This document shows, in pieces, positions 39,462 through 48,075 of a DNA stretch of 64,000 nucleotides; positions within the stretch are counted from its first letter, which is position 1; every line of letters starts with the position of its first letter. Under the pieces are notes generated by a model. It was not told the origin of the DNA and ran no database searches. It saw only the letters and a list, made by a program, of their open reading frames with translations. The translations under genes were made by a program, and so were the position numbers. The stretch is from Sphingomonas aerolata. Lineage in GTDB: Bacteria; Pseudomonadota; Alphaproteobacteria; Sphingomonadales; Sphingomonadaceae. The stretch lies in NCBI RefSeq assembly GCF_003046295.1, contig NZ_PZZN01000001.1:496001-560000 (forward strand), read 5' to 3'.

Positions 39462-39638
39462 TCATCTCGCCCTTGCAGTTTATCTTTATTCTCGTGGCCC
39501 GATGCGCATGCCGGTTCGCCGCACCGCACGCCCATCCTGCCCGACCGTCCCCACGGAGGCCCATAGGTGATAGACGGCGCAAGCCCGCTTTGCCAACAGC
39601 ATTTTGACTGCGGCGCGTTCCGGATTAGAGGCAGCGGT

Positions 39639-40088
39639 ATGCGTATCGCCCTCTACCAACCTGATATCGCCGGCAATGTCGGCGCCATTTTGCGGACCGC
39701 CGCCTGTCTCGGGCTGGCGGTCGATCTGATCGAGCCGATGGGGTTCACCTGGAACGAAAAGGCGGTCGCGCGCTCCGGGATGGACTATGTCGGTGCGGTC
39801 GAGATCGTCCGGCATGTCGACTGGGCGGCGTTTCGCGACCAGGTCCGCGGGCGCATCGTCCTGCTGACGACGAAGGGCGCGGTCCGGCTCGACGCGGCGA
39901 CGTTCCAGTCCGACGACGTGCTGCTGATGGGCAGCGAGGGCGCGGGCGTCCCCGACGACGTCCATGCCCGCGCCGACCTGCGCGTGCTGATCCCGATGCG
40001 GCCCGGCCTGCGATCGATGAACATCTCGGTCGCGACCGCGATCGTCGCGGCAGAGGCGTTGCGGCAGACGGACGGCTGGCCCGCCTGA
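39639..40088 (+). CDS. trmL: tRNA (cytidine/uridine-34 2'-O)-methyltransferase
   Basis: A 149-aa minimal SPOUT-fold methyltransferase. MRIALYQPDIAGNVGAILRT at the start, GFTWNEKAVARSGMDY, LLMGSEGAGVPDD and the knot region PMRPGLRSMNISVATAI are typical of TrmL (YibK/CspR), which methylates the wobble base of leucine tRNAs. The ATG has a GAGG site 9 bp upstream; an earlier in-frame ATG would add 24 residues with no similarity. It is divergent from petA and followed by hemF after 68 bp. Confidence 0.93.
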   Translation: MRIALYQPDIAGNVGAILRTAACLGLAVDLIEPMGFTWNEKAVARSGMDYVGAVEIVRHVDWAAFRDQVRGRIVLLTTKGAVRLDAATFQSDDVLLMGSEGAGVPDDVHARADLRVLIPMRPGLRSMNISVATAIVAAEALRQTDGWPA

Positions 40089-40156
40089 CCTACCGGGGGG
40101 AGTGTCGGGCGAACGCGCCCCTTCCCCGCCCCGACCAGGATTTGTAGGACAGTGCC

Positions 40157-40999
40157 ATGACCGAGCTCGACCCCCAGCAAGCCGCCGCCCGCATTTGGTT
40201 CGAATCGCTGCGCGACCGGATCTGCGCGGAGTTCGAGACGATCGAGCGCGAGGCCGGGTCGGATGCCGTGTTCGACTATACCCCCTGGGATCGGATCGAT
40301 CCGTCGGGTGAACCCGGCGGTGGCGGCGTGCGCGGCGTCATGAAGGGCAAGGTGTTCGAAAAGGTCGGCGTCAACGTCTCGACCGTCGGCGGCATTTTCG
40401 AGGGCGAGTTTGCCAAGTCGATCCATGGCGCTGGCGAGGATCCGCGGTTCTTTGCGACCGGGATCAGCCTGGTCGCGCACATGGCCAACCCGCACGTCCC
40501 CGCGGTGCACATGAACTGCCGCTTCCTTAACACGACCAAGCGCTGGTTCGGCGGCGGCGGCGATCTCAACCCGCCGCTGCCGATCGCCGAGGACACCGCC
40601 GATTTCCACGCGACGATGAAGGCCGCCTGCGACGCTCACGACCCGGCCTATTACCCGCGCTTCCGGGACTGGGCGGAGACCTATTTCCAGATCCCCCACC
40701 GCAAGGTGAACCGCGGCGTCGGCGGGATCTTCTTCGATCATCTCGACGGCGATTTCGACGCCAATTTCGCGTTCACGCGCGACGTCGGCGAAGCATTTCT
40801 CGACGCCTATCCGCGGATCGTCCGGCGGCGGATGGACACGCCGTTCACACCGCAGGACGAGGCCGCGATGCTCGAATGGCGCGGCCGCTATGCCGAGTTC
40901 AACCTTGTCTATGACCGCGGCACGCTGTTCGGGCTGAAGACCGGGGGCAATATCGAGGCGATCCTGATGAGCCTGCCGCCCCGCGCAACCTGGTCGTGA
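40157..40999 (+). CDS. hemF: Oxygen-dependent coproporphyrinogen III oxidase
   Basis: A 280-aa aerobic heme-biosynthesis enzyme converting coproporphyrinogen III to protoporphyrinogen IX. Conserved stretches include GVMKGKVFEKVGVNVSTVGG, NPHVPAVHMNCRFLNTTKRW, FFDHLDGDFDANFAFTRDVG and YDRGTLFGLKTGGNIEAILM, ending with SLPPRATW, all diagnostic of HemF. It starts at ATG with an AGGAC site. It may be co-transcribed with trmL upstream and the acetyltransferase 10 bp downstream. Confidence 0.97.
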   Translation: MTELDPQQAAARIWFESLRDRICAEFETIEREAGSDAVFDYTPWDRIDPSGEPGGGGVRGVMKGKVFEKVGVNVSTVGGIFEGEFAKSIHGAGEDPRFFATGISLVAHMANPHVPAVHMNCRFLNTTKRWFGGGGDLNPPLPIAEDTADFHATMKAACDAHDPAYYPRFRDWAETYFQIPHRKVNRGVGGIFFDHLDGDFDANFAFTRDVGEAFLDAYPRIVRRRMDTPFTPQDEAAMLEWRGRYAEFNLVYDRGTLFGLKTGGNIEAILMSLPPRATWS

Positions 41000-41009
41000 G
41001 CGGGGGCCG

Positions 41010-41603
41010 GTGGCGCTGATCCCCGTCGCGGACGACGTGCTCGCCACGATCGTGACCACGCTCGAAATGCCGCGCAAGCCGCCGCTCAGGCCGATGCCGA
41101 CCTCGCGGCTGCGGTTGCTGCGCTGGGAGCAGCCGACGCTGGAGGGCTATCGTGCGCTGTTCGCCCGGGTCGGATCGCGCTGGCTGTGGTTCTCAAGGCT
41201 GGCGATGGACGATGCCGCGCTCACCGCGATCCTTGGCGATCCGGGCATTGCGGTGCATGCGGTGGTCGACCCGGCGGGGATCGAGGTGGGGATGCTCGAA
41301 CTCGACCTGCGCCGGGCGGGCGCTTGCGAGATTTCCTATTTCGGGCTGATCCCCGAACTCGCCGGCCAGGGGCATGGTCGGTGGCTGATGGCGGAAACGC
41401 TTGCCCGGGCCTGGACCAGGGGTGTCGAGCGGGTCTGGCTGCACACCTGTACGCTCGACCATCCACGTGCGCTCGGCTTCTACCGCGCGCAGGGCTTCGT
41501 CGCGACGCGGCGGACGATCGAGACCTTTCCCGATCCGCGCGCGACCGGGATGCTGCCCGGCGACGTCGCGCCGCAGATCCCGTTTCTGGGTGGACGCCGC
41601 TAG
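41010..41603 (+). CDS. GNAT-family N-acetyltransferase
   Basis: A 197-aa GNAT-fold protein starting with GTG 10 bp after hemF. The acetyl-CoA-binding segment is FGLIPELAGQGHGRWLMAET (a Q/R-x-x-G-x-G/A variant), followed by WLHTCTLDHPRALGFYRAQG, where the tyrosine is the usual general acid. The substrate is unknown; the long N-terminal part (MPRKPPLRPMPTSRLRLLRW) is basic. The position next to hemF and the spacing suggest co-transcription. Confidence 0.88.
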   Translation: MALIPVADDVLATIVTTLEMPRKPPLRPMPTSRLRLLRWEQPTLEGYRALFARVGSRWLWFSRLAMDDAALTAILGDPGIAVHAVVDPAGIEVGMLELDLRRAGACEISYFGLIPELAGQGHGRWLMAETLARAWTRGVERVWLHTCTLDHPRALGFYRAQGFVATRRTIETFPDPRATGMLPGDVAPQIPFLGGRR

Positions 41604-41634
41604 ACCCGCGGAGGTCGCACCGGTCCGCGACCGC

Positions 41635-42375
41635 CTAGCGCGCCAGCCGCCGATAAACCGACACCGCGATCAGCGCCATCGCGACCCCCGAGGCGGTGGC
41701 AGCCGCCGCCGCGCCGGCATCCACGAGCGCGATCGCCACCGGATTGCCCTGTCCACCATCGCGCATCGCGTCATCGAGCGCCATGAACGGCATGCCGAGC
41801 AGCCAACCGCTCATATAGCCGAACGCGGCGAGCGACATGAGCGGCAGGCCGGCGCCGCGCGTCAGCGACAGGCTGCGCCGGATCGCGGCGAACGCGCCGA
41901 TCGGTCCCTCGGCGACAAGCACCGGCCCGGTCATCATCGTCCGGCCAAGAATGTAGAGGCCGGGAATCGCATAGAGAAGCAGCCCCGCCCCCGCTGGCAG
42001 CGACACCAGGATCATCGCGAGCAGATAGCGCGGCAGGAGCGTGGCAGAACGCCTGAGCGCTGTGCCGATATCGACCCGGTCACGGTCGAGATACAGCGTA
42101 TAGACCGCCGCCATGCCGAAGAAGCTGAGCGCATAGGCCAGGCAGTACCAGCCGCCATTCGCCCCCGCCCAGTCGGTCACCGCCTGCGCCCAGACCAGCG
42201 CCTGCGCCTCGTCGCCGCGCGTCGCCGCATCGGGCAGCGGCGGGTCGGGCACGACGAGCGCGAGCGCGAAGGCAGGCAGGAACAGGAAGGGCCCGGCGAT
42301 CCGGAGCAGCAGATCGCGGTCGCGCTTGAACAGGGCCCAGGCGTCTTTCAACACGCCCGTAAAGTCGATTTTCAT
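41635..42375 (-). CDS. Polytopic membrane protein of unknown function
   Basis: A 246-aa protein with about six hydrophobic segments (for example [37 protein letters not shown]) and a cytoplasmic-looking start [20 protein letters not shown]. The motif [15 protein letters not shown] also occurs, as [17 protein letters not shown], in the neighbouring upstream gene, so the two are paralogous. This layout resembles the glycerophosphodiesterase membrane-domain/YciC-like group; no enzymatic motif is visible. Its ATG overlaps the upstream stop (ATGA). Confidence 0.78.
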   Translation of the reverse strand: MKIDFTGVLKDAWALFKRDRDLLLRIAGPFLFLPAFALALVVPDPPLPDAATRGDEAQALVWAQAVTDWAGANGGWYCLAYALSFFGMAAVYTLYLDRDRVDIGTALRRSATLLPRYLLAMILVSLPAGAGLLLYAIPGLYILGRTMMTGPVLVAEGPIGAFAAIRRSLSLTRGAGLPLMSLAAFGYMSGWLLGMPFMALDDAMRDGGQGNPVAIALVDAGAAAAATASGVAMALIAVSVYRRLAR

Positions 42376-43193
42376 TCGGTGATCGGTTTCTCTCGGGTGG
42401 CGACATAGAGCTGTGCCGTGAAGACATAGGCGAGCGCCATCAGCGCCGCACTGGCAAGCGCGCCGGCGATCCCGGCAAGGAACATCGCGGTCGGGATCTG
42501 GTCCCCGCCGAGGATCAGGCGAAAGACGAGCCCGACAACGGCCTGAGCGGCGAAGGTGGCGATCGCGAACACGATCCCGAACAGCAGAAGCACGCCGATC
42601 AGCTTCCAGGTGAGCCCGCGGGTCAGCGCGATCGAGCGGCGGATCGCGCCGAGCCCGAGCCGTTCGTTGAGCACGACCGCGGTCAGCAGCATCAGCCGCG
42701 CACTGGCCCAGATGGCGAGCAGGATCAGTGCAAGGCTGTAGAGCACGACGAACATCGCCGTCGCACGCGGCAGCTGCGGCATTCGCGCGGGCGCGCTGGC
42801 GGCAGCGGACGCGGCGGCAAAGTCGAAATGCGACGCGATCAGCGCGATGAACACCGGCGCCATCAAGACCAGCGCGATCAGCCCGACGACGAGCGACACG
42901 CCGAGCGCGGGCAGGAGCCGCGCCCGCGCCTGACGATAGGCCTCGGTGCGGTCGGTCGAGGGTTGCGTCGCCAGCGCGAGGATCGCGAGCGACCCCAGGA
43001 TCGCGAGCAACGCGGACGCCACGGCGACGATGCCGGCGACGATCTGCACCGCCGGCTGCGGCGGGACGAGCAGGACGAGCGCGTTGTTGACGACCGGCGG
43101 GAGGACCAGGGTCGGCAACGCCACCGCCGCGATCTGGCCGCTACGCCCCGACAGGACCTCGGTGGTACGATCCCAGACCGTGCCGATTTTCAC
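42372..43193 (-). CDS. Polytopic membrane protein of unknown function, paralogue of its neighbour
   Basis: About 273 aa from GTG ([19 protein letters not shown]), where a GGGAAG-type site lies upstream; an ATG 12 bp earlier is an alternative. There are six to seven hydrophobic segments, including [20 protein letters not shown] and [20 protein letters not shown]. The amphipathic signature [19 protein letters not shown] is shared with the downstream paralogue. Function unknown; the overlap of the two genes suggests a heteromeric membrane complex. It is divergent from lipB. Confidence 0.77.
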   Translation of the reverse strand: MKIGTVWDRTTEVLSGRSGQIAAVALPTLVLPPVVNNALVLLVPPQPAVQIVAGIVAVASALLAILGSLAILALATQPSTDRTEAYRQARARLLPALGVSLVVGLIALVLMAPVFIALIASHFDFAAASAAASAPARMPQLPRATAMFVVLYSLALILLAIWASARLMLLTAVVLNERLGLGAIRRSIALTRGLTWKLIGVLLLFGIVFAIATFAAQAVVGLVFRLILGGDQIPTAMFLAGIAGALASAALMALAYVFTAQLYVATREKPITE

Positions 43194-43352
43194 GCCTCTT
43201 CCCATCCGCCTGTTCCCCGTTTGCCGCCGGGCACGCGTGCCCGATACCGCCGCGACGTAGCCCAAGCCCCAGGCCTTGACCACTCCCGCGACGGTTGGAC
43301 CAGCGGCGTGGCAGGCCCCTGCCCGCTTGCATCACCGGCGGCGAGTGCGCAG

Positions 43353-44084
43353 ATGGGTCGCGTGACCGCTTCCCCCTTCCCGACCTCCGGCCGCCTCGCG
43401 CCCGCCGATCCACCGTCGCGCCTCGACGGGCTCGAATGGCGGACCGATACCGGCCTGACCCCCTATGCCGCCGCGCTCGCCGAAATGGAGGCGCGCGCCG
43501 CCGCGGTGACCGCAGGCGATGCGCGCGAGCTGATCTGGCTGCTCGAGCACCCGCCGGTCTATACCGCGGGGACCAGCGCGGATCCGGTCGACCTGGTCGA
43601 TCCGCGTTTTCCCGTGTTCGATACCGGGCGAGGCGGCAAATACACCTATCACGGACCGGGGCAGCGGATCGGCTATCTGGTGCTCGACCTCGGACGACGC
43701 GGGCGCGACGTCCGGCGGTTCGTCCACGCGGTCGAGGACTGGGTGATCGCGGCGCTCGGCGAGGTCGGCGTCGCGGCGTTTTCGGTCGAGGGCCGTGTCG
43801 GCATCTGGACGCGCGATCCCAATCTTGGCGGCCGCGAGGCGAAGATCGGTGCGATCGGCGTGCGCGTGAAGCGCTGGGTGACGCTGCACGGCTTTGCGGT
43901 CAACATTGATCCGGACCTGACGCATTTCGGCGGAATCGTGCCGTGCGGCCTTGCGGAATACCCCGTTACCAGCCTGAAATCGCTCGGCACGAAGGTCGAC
44001 ATGGCAACTTTTGACGCTGCCCTGACGTTGACGAGCGGCGTGTTCCTTGAAACACTTTCTTTGGCTCAAGAAAACGAGGCTTGA
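43353..44084 (+). CDS. lipB: Lipoyl(octanoyl) transferase
   Basis: A 243-aa enzyme moving octanoate from acyl carrier protein to lipoyl domains such as GcvH. The family motifs [40 protein letters not shown] (catalytic K164) and GGIVPCGL (catalytic C198) are intact. A GTG three codons in (VTASPFPTS) is an alternative start. The N-terminal 25 residues are not conserved. It is divergent from the membrane-protein pair. Confidence 0.95.
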   Translation: MGRVTASPFPTSGRLAPADPPSRLDGLEWRTDTGLTPYAAALAEMEARAAAVTAGDARELIWLLEHPPVYTAGTSADPVDLVDPRFPVFDTGRGGKYTYHGPGQRIGYLVLDLGRRGRDVRRFVHAVEDWVIAALGEVGVAAFSVEGRVGIWTRDPNLGGREAKIGAIGVRVKRWVTLHGFAVNIDPDLTHFGGIVPCGLAEYPVTSLKSLGTKVDMATFDAALTLTSGVFLETLSLAQENEA

Positions 44085-44175
44085 GGGCCAGGCCTTTACA
44101 GATTAATGTCCACTACGATTTGGGTATATACCTGGCCTCCAGGCCTACCAAATCCTCTATCTAGGGAGCTTCCAA

Positions 44176-44424
44176 ATGCGTTCACTCATCTCCAAGGTTC
44201 TGACCGGTTCGCTGATCGCCAGCGCAGCGCTTGCCGTTTCGGCATGCGGTCCGAAGACCGAGACCACGACCGACAACACGATGGTCACCGACATGAATGC
44301 CACCGAAGGCATGGACACGATGACCGACAACATGACCGCCGTTGACGGCGCGATGAACGACGGCATGATGGCGAACGACACGATGATGTCGAACGACACC
44401 ATGATGACCAACAACATGATGTAA
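44176..44424 (+). CDS. Small Met-rich lipoprotein, unknown function
   Basis: An 82-aa protein. MRSLISKVLTGSLIASAALA followed by VSAC is a signal peptide with lipobox. The mature part is low-complexity, built from Asp, Asn, Thr and 14 methionines, with repeated NDTMM units near the end (ANDTMMSNDTMMTNNMM). A GGGAG site lies upstream. Met-rich exported peptides can bind soft metals such as copper or silver, but no cysteine or histidine supports this here. A terminator-like hairpin follows. Confidence 0.82.
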   Translation: MRSLISKVLTGSLIASAALAVSACGPKTETTTDNTMVTDMNATEGMDTMTDNMTAVDGAMNDGMMANDTMMSNDTMMTNNMM

Positions 44425-44454
44425 TTTTCCGGTTTCGGAAGATTACATGATGCG

Positions 44455-44486
44455 GGGGGCCGTCCGGGAAACCGGGCGGCCCCTTG
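44455..44486 (+). terminator. Terminator-like hairpin after the Met-rich lipoprotein gene
   Basis: GGGGCCGTCCGG and CCGGGCGGCCCC pair around GAAA, followed by a weak TTG tract. The rest of the 279-bp gap to the next gene shows no gene or recognisable element. Confidence 0.6.
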
Positions 44487-44703
44487 TCGTCGGGGCCCTG
44501 TCGATGACGGGGCGGCGGGATATGCGATGCCACCGCTAGCCCGGTTTGTTGCCCGCAATGTGCGATCTCGTTTCGGCTGCGACGGAAATCTGCGGCCCGG
44601 ACCGTACCCGAAGCCGCGATCGGCTGCTGGGCCCCTCAAAACAGTTGGGAGTTGGCAAGAAACGCTTTAGAAATCTCGGGATGGAATGCCCGGGGAGTTG
44701 GGA

Positions 44704-45411
44704 ATGAAGATGGTGCGTACTGCGCTGGCGCTCTGCGCGGCGAGCGGCTCGATGGCGTTGGCTCAGCCCGCCTCGGCCCAGTTTTTTCTGCAATCACGCG
44801 ATTTCTCCGCGCCGGCGGTGACCGGGGACGAGGCCGATCTCGGCCAGGCGATGCCCGACGCCACCAGCGCGGAGAAGCGCGCGGCGATGGTCTGGCACAT
44901 GCGTGCGGCGCTGAACGTCGCGGCGCTCCAGTGCCAGTTCGAACCGACGCTGCTGACGGTGTCGAACTACAATGCGATCCTCGCCGATCACGGCACCGAA
45001 CTGCAGGGCGCCTTCGACACGCTCGGCAAATACTTCCTCCGCGTCAACAAGGCCAAGGGCGTCAAGGCCGGCCAGGCCGCGCTCGACCAGTTCGGCACGC
45101 GGACCTATTCGAACTTCGCGACCGTCGCCGCGCAATATGGCTTTTGCCAGACGACCGCATCGATCGGCCGCGACGCGCTGTTCACGCCGCGCGGCCAGTT
45201 CGGCGACTTGACGCTGCAGCGCACGCGCGAGCTGCGCAACAGCCTGATCCCCTGGGGCGAACAGCGTTTCCCGCGCTATATCGGCCGCGACCGGGTGAAG
45301 ATGCCGCGGCTCGACCCGATCTGCTGGAACAAGAAGGCGGAATGGGTTGCCAAGAAGTGCGGCGCGCTCGACTGGCCCCCCGCGGCGGGCGTTGGCATCG
45401 CCAACCGCTGA
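44704..45411 (+). CDS. Exported protein of unknown function
   Basis: A 235-aa protein with a signal peptide (MKMVRTALALCAASGSMALA, cleavage near ASAQ). The mature protein is predicted mostly helical and has four cysteines (QCQFEP, YGFCQT, DPICWNK, KKCGAL) that could form two disulfides in the periplasm. No family with known function is recognised. The ATG has GGGAG-like sequence upstream; an ATG 18 bp earlier is less likely. It is a single gene closed by a terminator shared with convergent queE. Confidence 0.78.
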   Translation: MKMVRTALALCAASGSMALAQPASAQFFLQSRDFSAPAVTGDEADLGQAMPDATSAEKRAAMVWHMRAALNVAALQCQFEPTLLTVSNYNAILADHGTELQGAFDTLGKYFLRVNKAKGVKAGQAALDQFGTRTYSNFATVAAQYGFCQTTASIGRDALFTPRGQFGDLTLQRTRELRNSLIPWGEQRFPRYIGRDRVKMPRLDPICWNKKAEWVAKKCGALDWPPAAGVGIANR

Positions 45412-45419
45412 ACGTTTAC

Positions 45420-45446
45420 CCCCCGGCCCTTGAGCCGGGGGCTTTC
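45420..45446. terminator. Bidirectional terminator-like hairpin
   Basis: CCCCCGGC and GCCGGGGG pair around CCTTGA, followed by CTTT on the plus strand. It lies between the convergent exported-protein gene and queE. Confidence 0.65.
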
Positions 45447-45470
45447 CCTGCCGGAGCGGGAAGGCGCGGC

Positions 45471-46103
45471 CTAGCGCAGCCCCAGCATCTTGTGCGTCTG
45501 GAGCGACAGACGCCATTGCGGACGCTCCATCACCAGCGCGACACAGGCATCGCGATTGGCATCCGCCTGCGGGTCGTCGAGCGGCTGGAGCAGCAGGTTT
45601 GCGAAATCCCATGTCTCGATATCGGCGATGTCGGTACCGGGCTGCGGCCAGACCAGCTTCAGCTCGTCGCCATGACGCTGGACGACGACGCTGCCCGCCT
45701 TGGGGCTGATACATACCCAGTCGATGCCGGGATGGACCGGCAGGGTGCCGTTGCTCTCGATCGCGATCCGGAAGCCTGCCGCGTGAAGCGCATCGACGAT
45801 CGCATCGTCGATCTGGAGCATCGGTTCGCCCCCGGTGAGCACGACAAACCGGTCCTGCGTCCCGGCACCCCAGAACCCCGCAACCGCGTCCGCCAGCGCG
45901 CGCGCATCGGCGAACTTGCCGCCGCCCAGCCCGTCGGTGCCGACGAAATCGGTATCGCAGAACCGGCAGACCGCGGTCGCGCGATCCTGTTCGCGTCCCG
46001 ACCACAGATTGCACCCGGCAAAGCGCACGAACACCGCCCGGCGGCCGGCATTCACGCCCTCGCCCTGCAGCGTCAGGAACATTTCCTTGACCGCGTAACT
46101 CAT
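45471..46103 (-). CDS. queE: 7-carboxy-7-deazaguanine synthase
   Basis: A 210-aa radical-SAM enzyme of queuosine precursor synthesis. The cluster cysteines have the expanded QueE spacing: CNLWSGREQDRATAVCRFCD (C-x14-C-x2-C). EMFLTLQGEGVNAGRRAVFV, VLTGGEPMLQ and ESNGTLPVHPGIDW are family motifs. It follows queC after one base, so the pair is coupled. QueD and QueF, which act in the same pathway, are not in the window. Confidence 0.94.
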   Translation of the reverse strand: MSYAVKEMFLTLQGEGVNAGRRAVFVRFAGCNLWSGREQDRATAVCRFCDTDFVGTDGLGGGKFADARALADAVAGFWGAGTQDRFVVLTGGEPMLQIDDAIVDALHAAGFRIAIESNGTLPVHPGIDWVCISPKAGSVVVQRHGDELKLVWPQPGTDIADIETWDFANLLLQPLDDPQADANRDACVALVMERPQWRLSLQTHKMLGLR

Positions 46104-46104
46104 G

Positions 46105-46809
46105 TCAGACCGGCTTGACCGCGTAGACGGTGGGATCCGCGATCCCCGCCTCGTCAAAGCCGCGCGACCGGAGCCGGCAGCTGTCACACTCGCCGCAATG
46201 CTTGCCGTCGGGCGTCGGGTCGTAGCACGACCAGCTGAGCCCGAGGTCGAGCCCGAGCCGCGTGCCCTCGCGGACGATATCCGCCTTGGTCATGTGCTGG
46301 AGCGGCGCCTGGATGCGGAACGGATCGCCCTCGACCCCCGCCTTGGTCGCGAGTTCGGCCAGCCCCTCGAATGCGGCGATGAATTCGGGACGGCAATCCG
46401 GATAACCCGAATAATCGAGCGCGTTGACGCCGATATAGATGTCGCGCGCGCCCGCCGCCTCGGCCCAGCCGAGCGCGAGGCTAAGGAAGATCGTGTTGCG
46501 GGCGGGGACATAGGTAACGGGGATGCCGCCCGCATCATCGGTGCCGACACCGTCCTTGGGCACGTCGATATCGGCGGTGAGCGCCGAGCCGCCGAACGCG
46601 GACAGGTCCATCGGCAGGACAATGTGGCGTTCGGCGCCGAGCGCGGTGGCGACGCGGCGCGCGGCGTCGAGCTCGACGCGGTGACGCTGGTTATAGTCGA
46701 ACGACAGCGCGAGCAGGCGCCGGCCGGATTCCCGCAGCATGGCGGCGGAAACCATCGAGTCGAGGCCGCCCGAGACGAGGGCGACCGCTAAGGGAGCTGA
46801 TGATGTCAT
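46105..46809 (-). CDS. queC: 7-cyano-7-deazaguanine synthase
   Basis: A 234-aa ATP-dependent enzyme turning 7-carboxy-7-deazaguanine into preQ0. The PP-loop is [11 protein letters not shown], followed by LSFDYNQRH. The zinc-binding C-terminus is [19 protein letters not shown] with an upstream cysteine in [31 protein letters not shown] is another family block. It starts only about 30 bp downstream of a strong terminator belonging to a probable small RNA, so its own promoter must lie in or next to that region. Confidence 0.95.
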   Translation of the reverse strand: MTSSAPLAVALVSGGLDSMVSAAMLRESGRRLLALSFDYNQRHRVELDAARRVATALGAERHIVLPMDLSAFGGSALTADIDVPKDGVGTDDAGGIPVTYVPARNTIFLSLALGWAEAAGARDIYIGVNALDYSGYPDCRPEFIAAFEGLAELATKAGVEGDPFRIQAPLQHMTKADIVREGTRLGLDLGLSWSCYDPTPDGKHCGECDSCRLRSRGFDEAGIADPTVYAVKPV

Positions 46810-46837
46810 GATGCGCGACGCGCTAGGCCAGACCGCG

Positions 46838-46940
46838 GCAAAAAGAAAGGGCCGCCCGAAGGCGGCCCTGAAAGGTTGGCGCTAATAGCAGCCTCAAGGG
46901 AGAAACGTGCTGAAATCTCTAAAGCACGAGGGAGGTATAG
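46838..46940 (-). ncRNA. Candidate SuhB/MmgR-like small RNA
   Basis: On the minus strand: CTATACCTCCC, a hairpin CGTGCT...AGCACG, then GTTTCTCCCTTGAGG, an unpaired spacer, and a strong terminator (AGGGCCGCC TTCG GGCGGCCCT followed by TTTCTTTTTG). Two CUCCC anti-Shine-Dalgarno motifs flanking a hairpin before a GC-rich terminator match my memory of the alphaproteobacterial SuhB/MmgR (alpha-r8) family. The terminator is not explained by a protein gene. The 5' end is uncertain. Confidence 0.62.
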
Positions 46941-47005
46941 CCCGGCGCGGTAAACAGCGCATTAACGCCGCGCAATTTCCCACCGTCACGTGAATGAGAA
47001 ACGCG

Positions 47006-47911
47006 TCATTCCTCGACCGGAACAGGAAATTTCTTTGCACAGAATGCGCAGTCGACCTGGATGAAGCCACTCTCGTCCGCCATGTCGCGGCGTTCGTCGA
47101 TCGGGAATTTCGCAATCACGCCCCGAATATAGTCGGGATCGCACCGGCAGCCGCGCGTGATGGGAATATCGGCGAGGATGCGGACGTCGCTGTCCTCGTT
47201 GAACAACCGCCACACCAGCGTCTCGAGCGGCAGCGCCGCATCGGTCAGCTCGTCCGCGCCCATCGTGTTGCCGAGCGTGGCGACATGCTCCCATTCGGGA
47301 TGGTCGAGCTTGGTATGCAGCCGCTCGCGGCCGTCCTCGCCCTCGGGCAGATGCTGGAGGAACAGGCCGCCCGCGACGCACCGCCCGTCGGGCCCCTTCG
47401 CCATGCCGGTGCGGACCATCGTCGGGATCTGTTCGGACTGGGTGAAATAGCTCTGCGCGGCCTCAGACAGCGTATCGCCGTCGAGCGGGACGATGCCCTG
47501 ATACCGCTCGTTGCTGCTCGCCATGTCGAAGGTGATCGCGAGATAGCCTTGGCCGAACAAGGCGAACAGGGTCGGCTCGGCGGGCGCCTGGGCGAGCTTG
47601 TCCGCATCGTATTCGATATAGCCGCGCACCTCGCCGCCGCGGTAATCGCAGACCAGCAGCTGCACGACGCCATTGTCGGTCCGGGTCTGCATCGTCAGCT
47701 GGCCGCTCGCGTCCTTCAGCGTCGAGCCGATCAGCGCGGCGAGCGTCAGCGCCTCGGCGAGCAGCTTCTCGATCGCAGGCGGATAGGCGTGCGCGGCGAG
47801 CACCTCGTCGAGCGCGGTACCGAGCCGGACGATCCGGCCACGGGCACTGCGCGCGGGGATCGCGAATGCCAGCGCGCGGTCGAGATCGGTCATGTTGGGG
47901 TCGTTCACCAT
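47006..47911 (-). CDS. hslO: Redox-regulated chaperone Hsp33
   Basis: A 301-aa holdase chaperone activated by oxidation. The N-terminal domain includes ARGRIVRLGTALDEVLAAHA and AEALTLAALIGSTLKDASGQ. The C-terminal zinc switch has CRC in GCRCDPDYIRGVIAKFP and CAFC in VDCAFCAKKFP. The ATG at 47911 has an AAGGA site at 5-bp spacing. An in-frame start 81 bp upstream would only translate part of a palindromic repeat (DPRLRGDD). It may form a transcript with argF upstream, though a repeat lies between. Confidence 0.94.
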   Translation of the reverse strand: MVNDPNMTDLDRALAFAIPARSARGRIVRLGTALDEVLAAHAYPPAIEKLLAEALTLAALIGSTLKDASGQLTMQTRTDNGVVQLLVCDYRGGEVRGYIEYDADKLAQAPAEPTLFALFGQGYLAITFDMASSNERYQGIVPLDGDTLSEAAQSYFTQSEQIPTMVRTGMAKGPDGRCVAGGLFLQHLPEGEDGRERLHTKLDHPEWEHVATLGNTMGADELTDAALPLETLVWRLFNEDSDVRILADIPITRGCRCDPDYIRGVIAKFPIDERRDMADESGFIQVDCAFCAKKFPVPVEE

Positions 47912-47937
47912 CGTTCCTTCGGCATCCCCCGTCGCGG

Positions 47938-48034
47938 CGTCATCCCCGCGCAGGCGGGGATCCAAAGCGACATACGCTGGTGGTCTCACCACCAGCTCGG
48001 AGTTTATGGATTCCCGCCTCCGCGGGAATGACGG
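47938..48034. repeat. Palindromic repeat, family B
   Basis: The left arm begins CGTCATCCCCGCGCAGGCGG and the right arm is GGATTCCCGCCTCCGCGGGA followed by ATGACGG. It fills the gap between hslO and the 3' end of argF, on the hslO leader. Confidence 0.87.
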
Positions 48035-48075
48035 AAATGGGGGCTGACCTGCGCCCGATCAACCAACCGGGCGCT

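Noticed and set aside
39567..39638. N-terminal extension of trmL
   Set aside because: The extra 24 residues (MIDGASPLCQQHFDC...) have no family similarity, and the internal ATG has a GAGG site and the conserved MRIALYQPDIAGN start.
46810..47005. PreQ1 riboswitch upstream of queC
   Set aside because: I looked for the short preQ1 aptamer pattern before queC. The structured sequence there is better explained by a small RNA with its own terminator.
47912..47992. Longer N-terminus for hslO
   Set aside because: The extra 27 codons translate part of a family B palindrome (DPRLRGDD), whereas the internal ATG has a good ribosome site and matches the family start.
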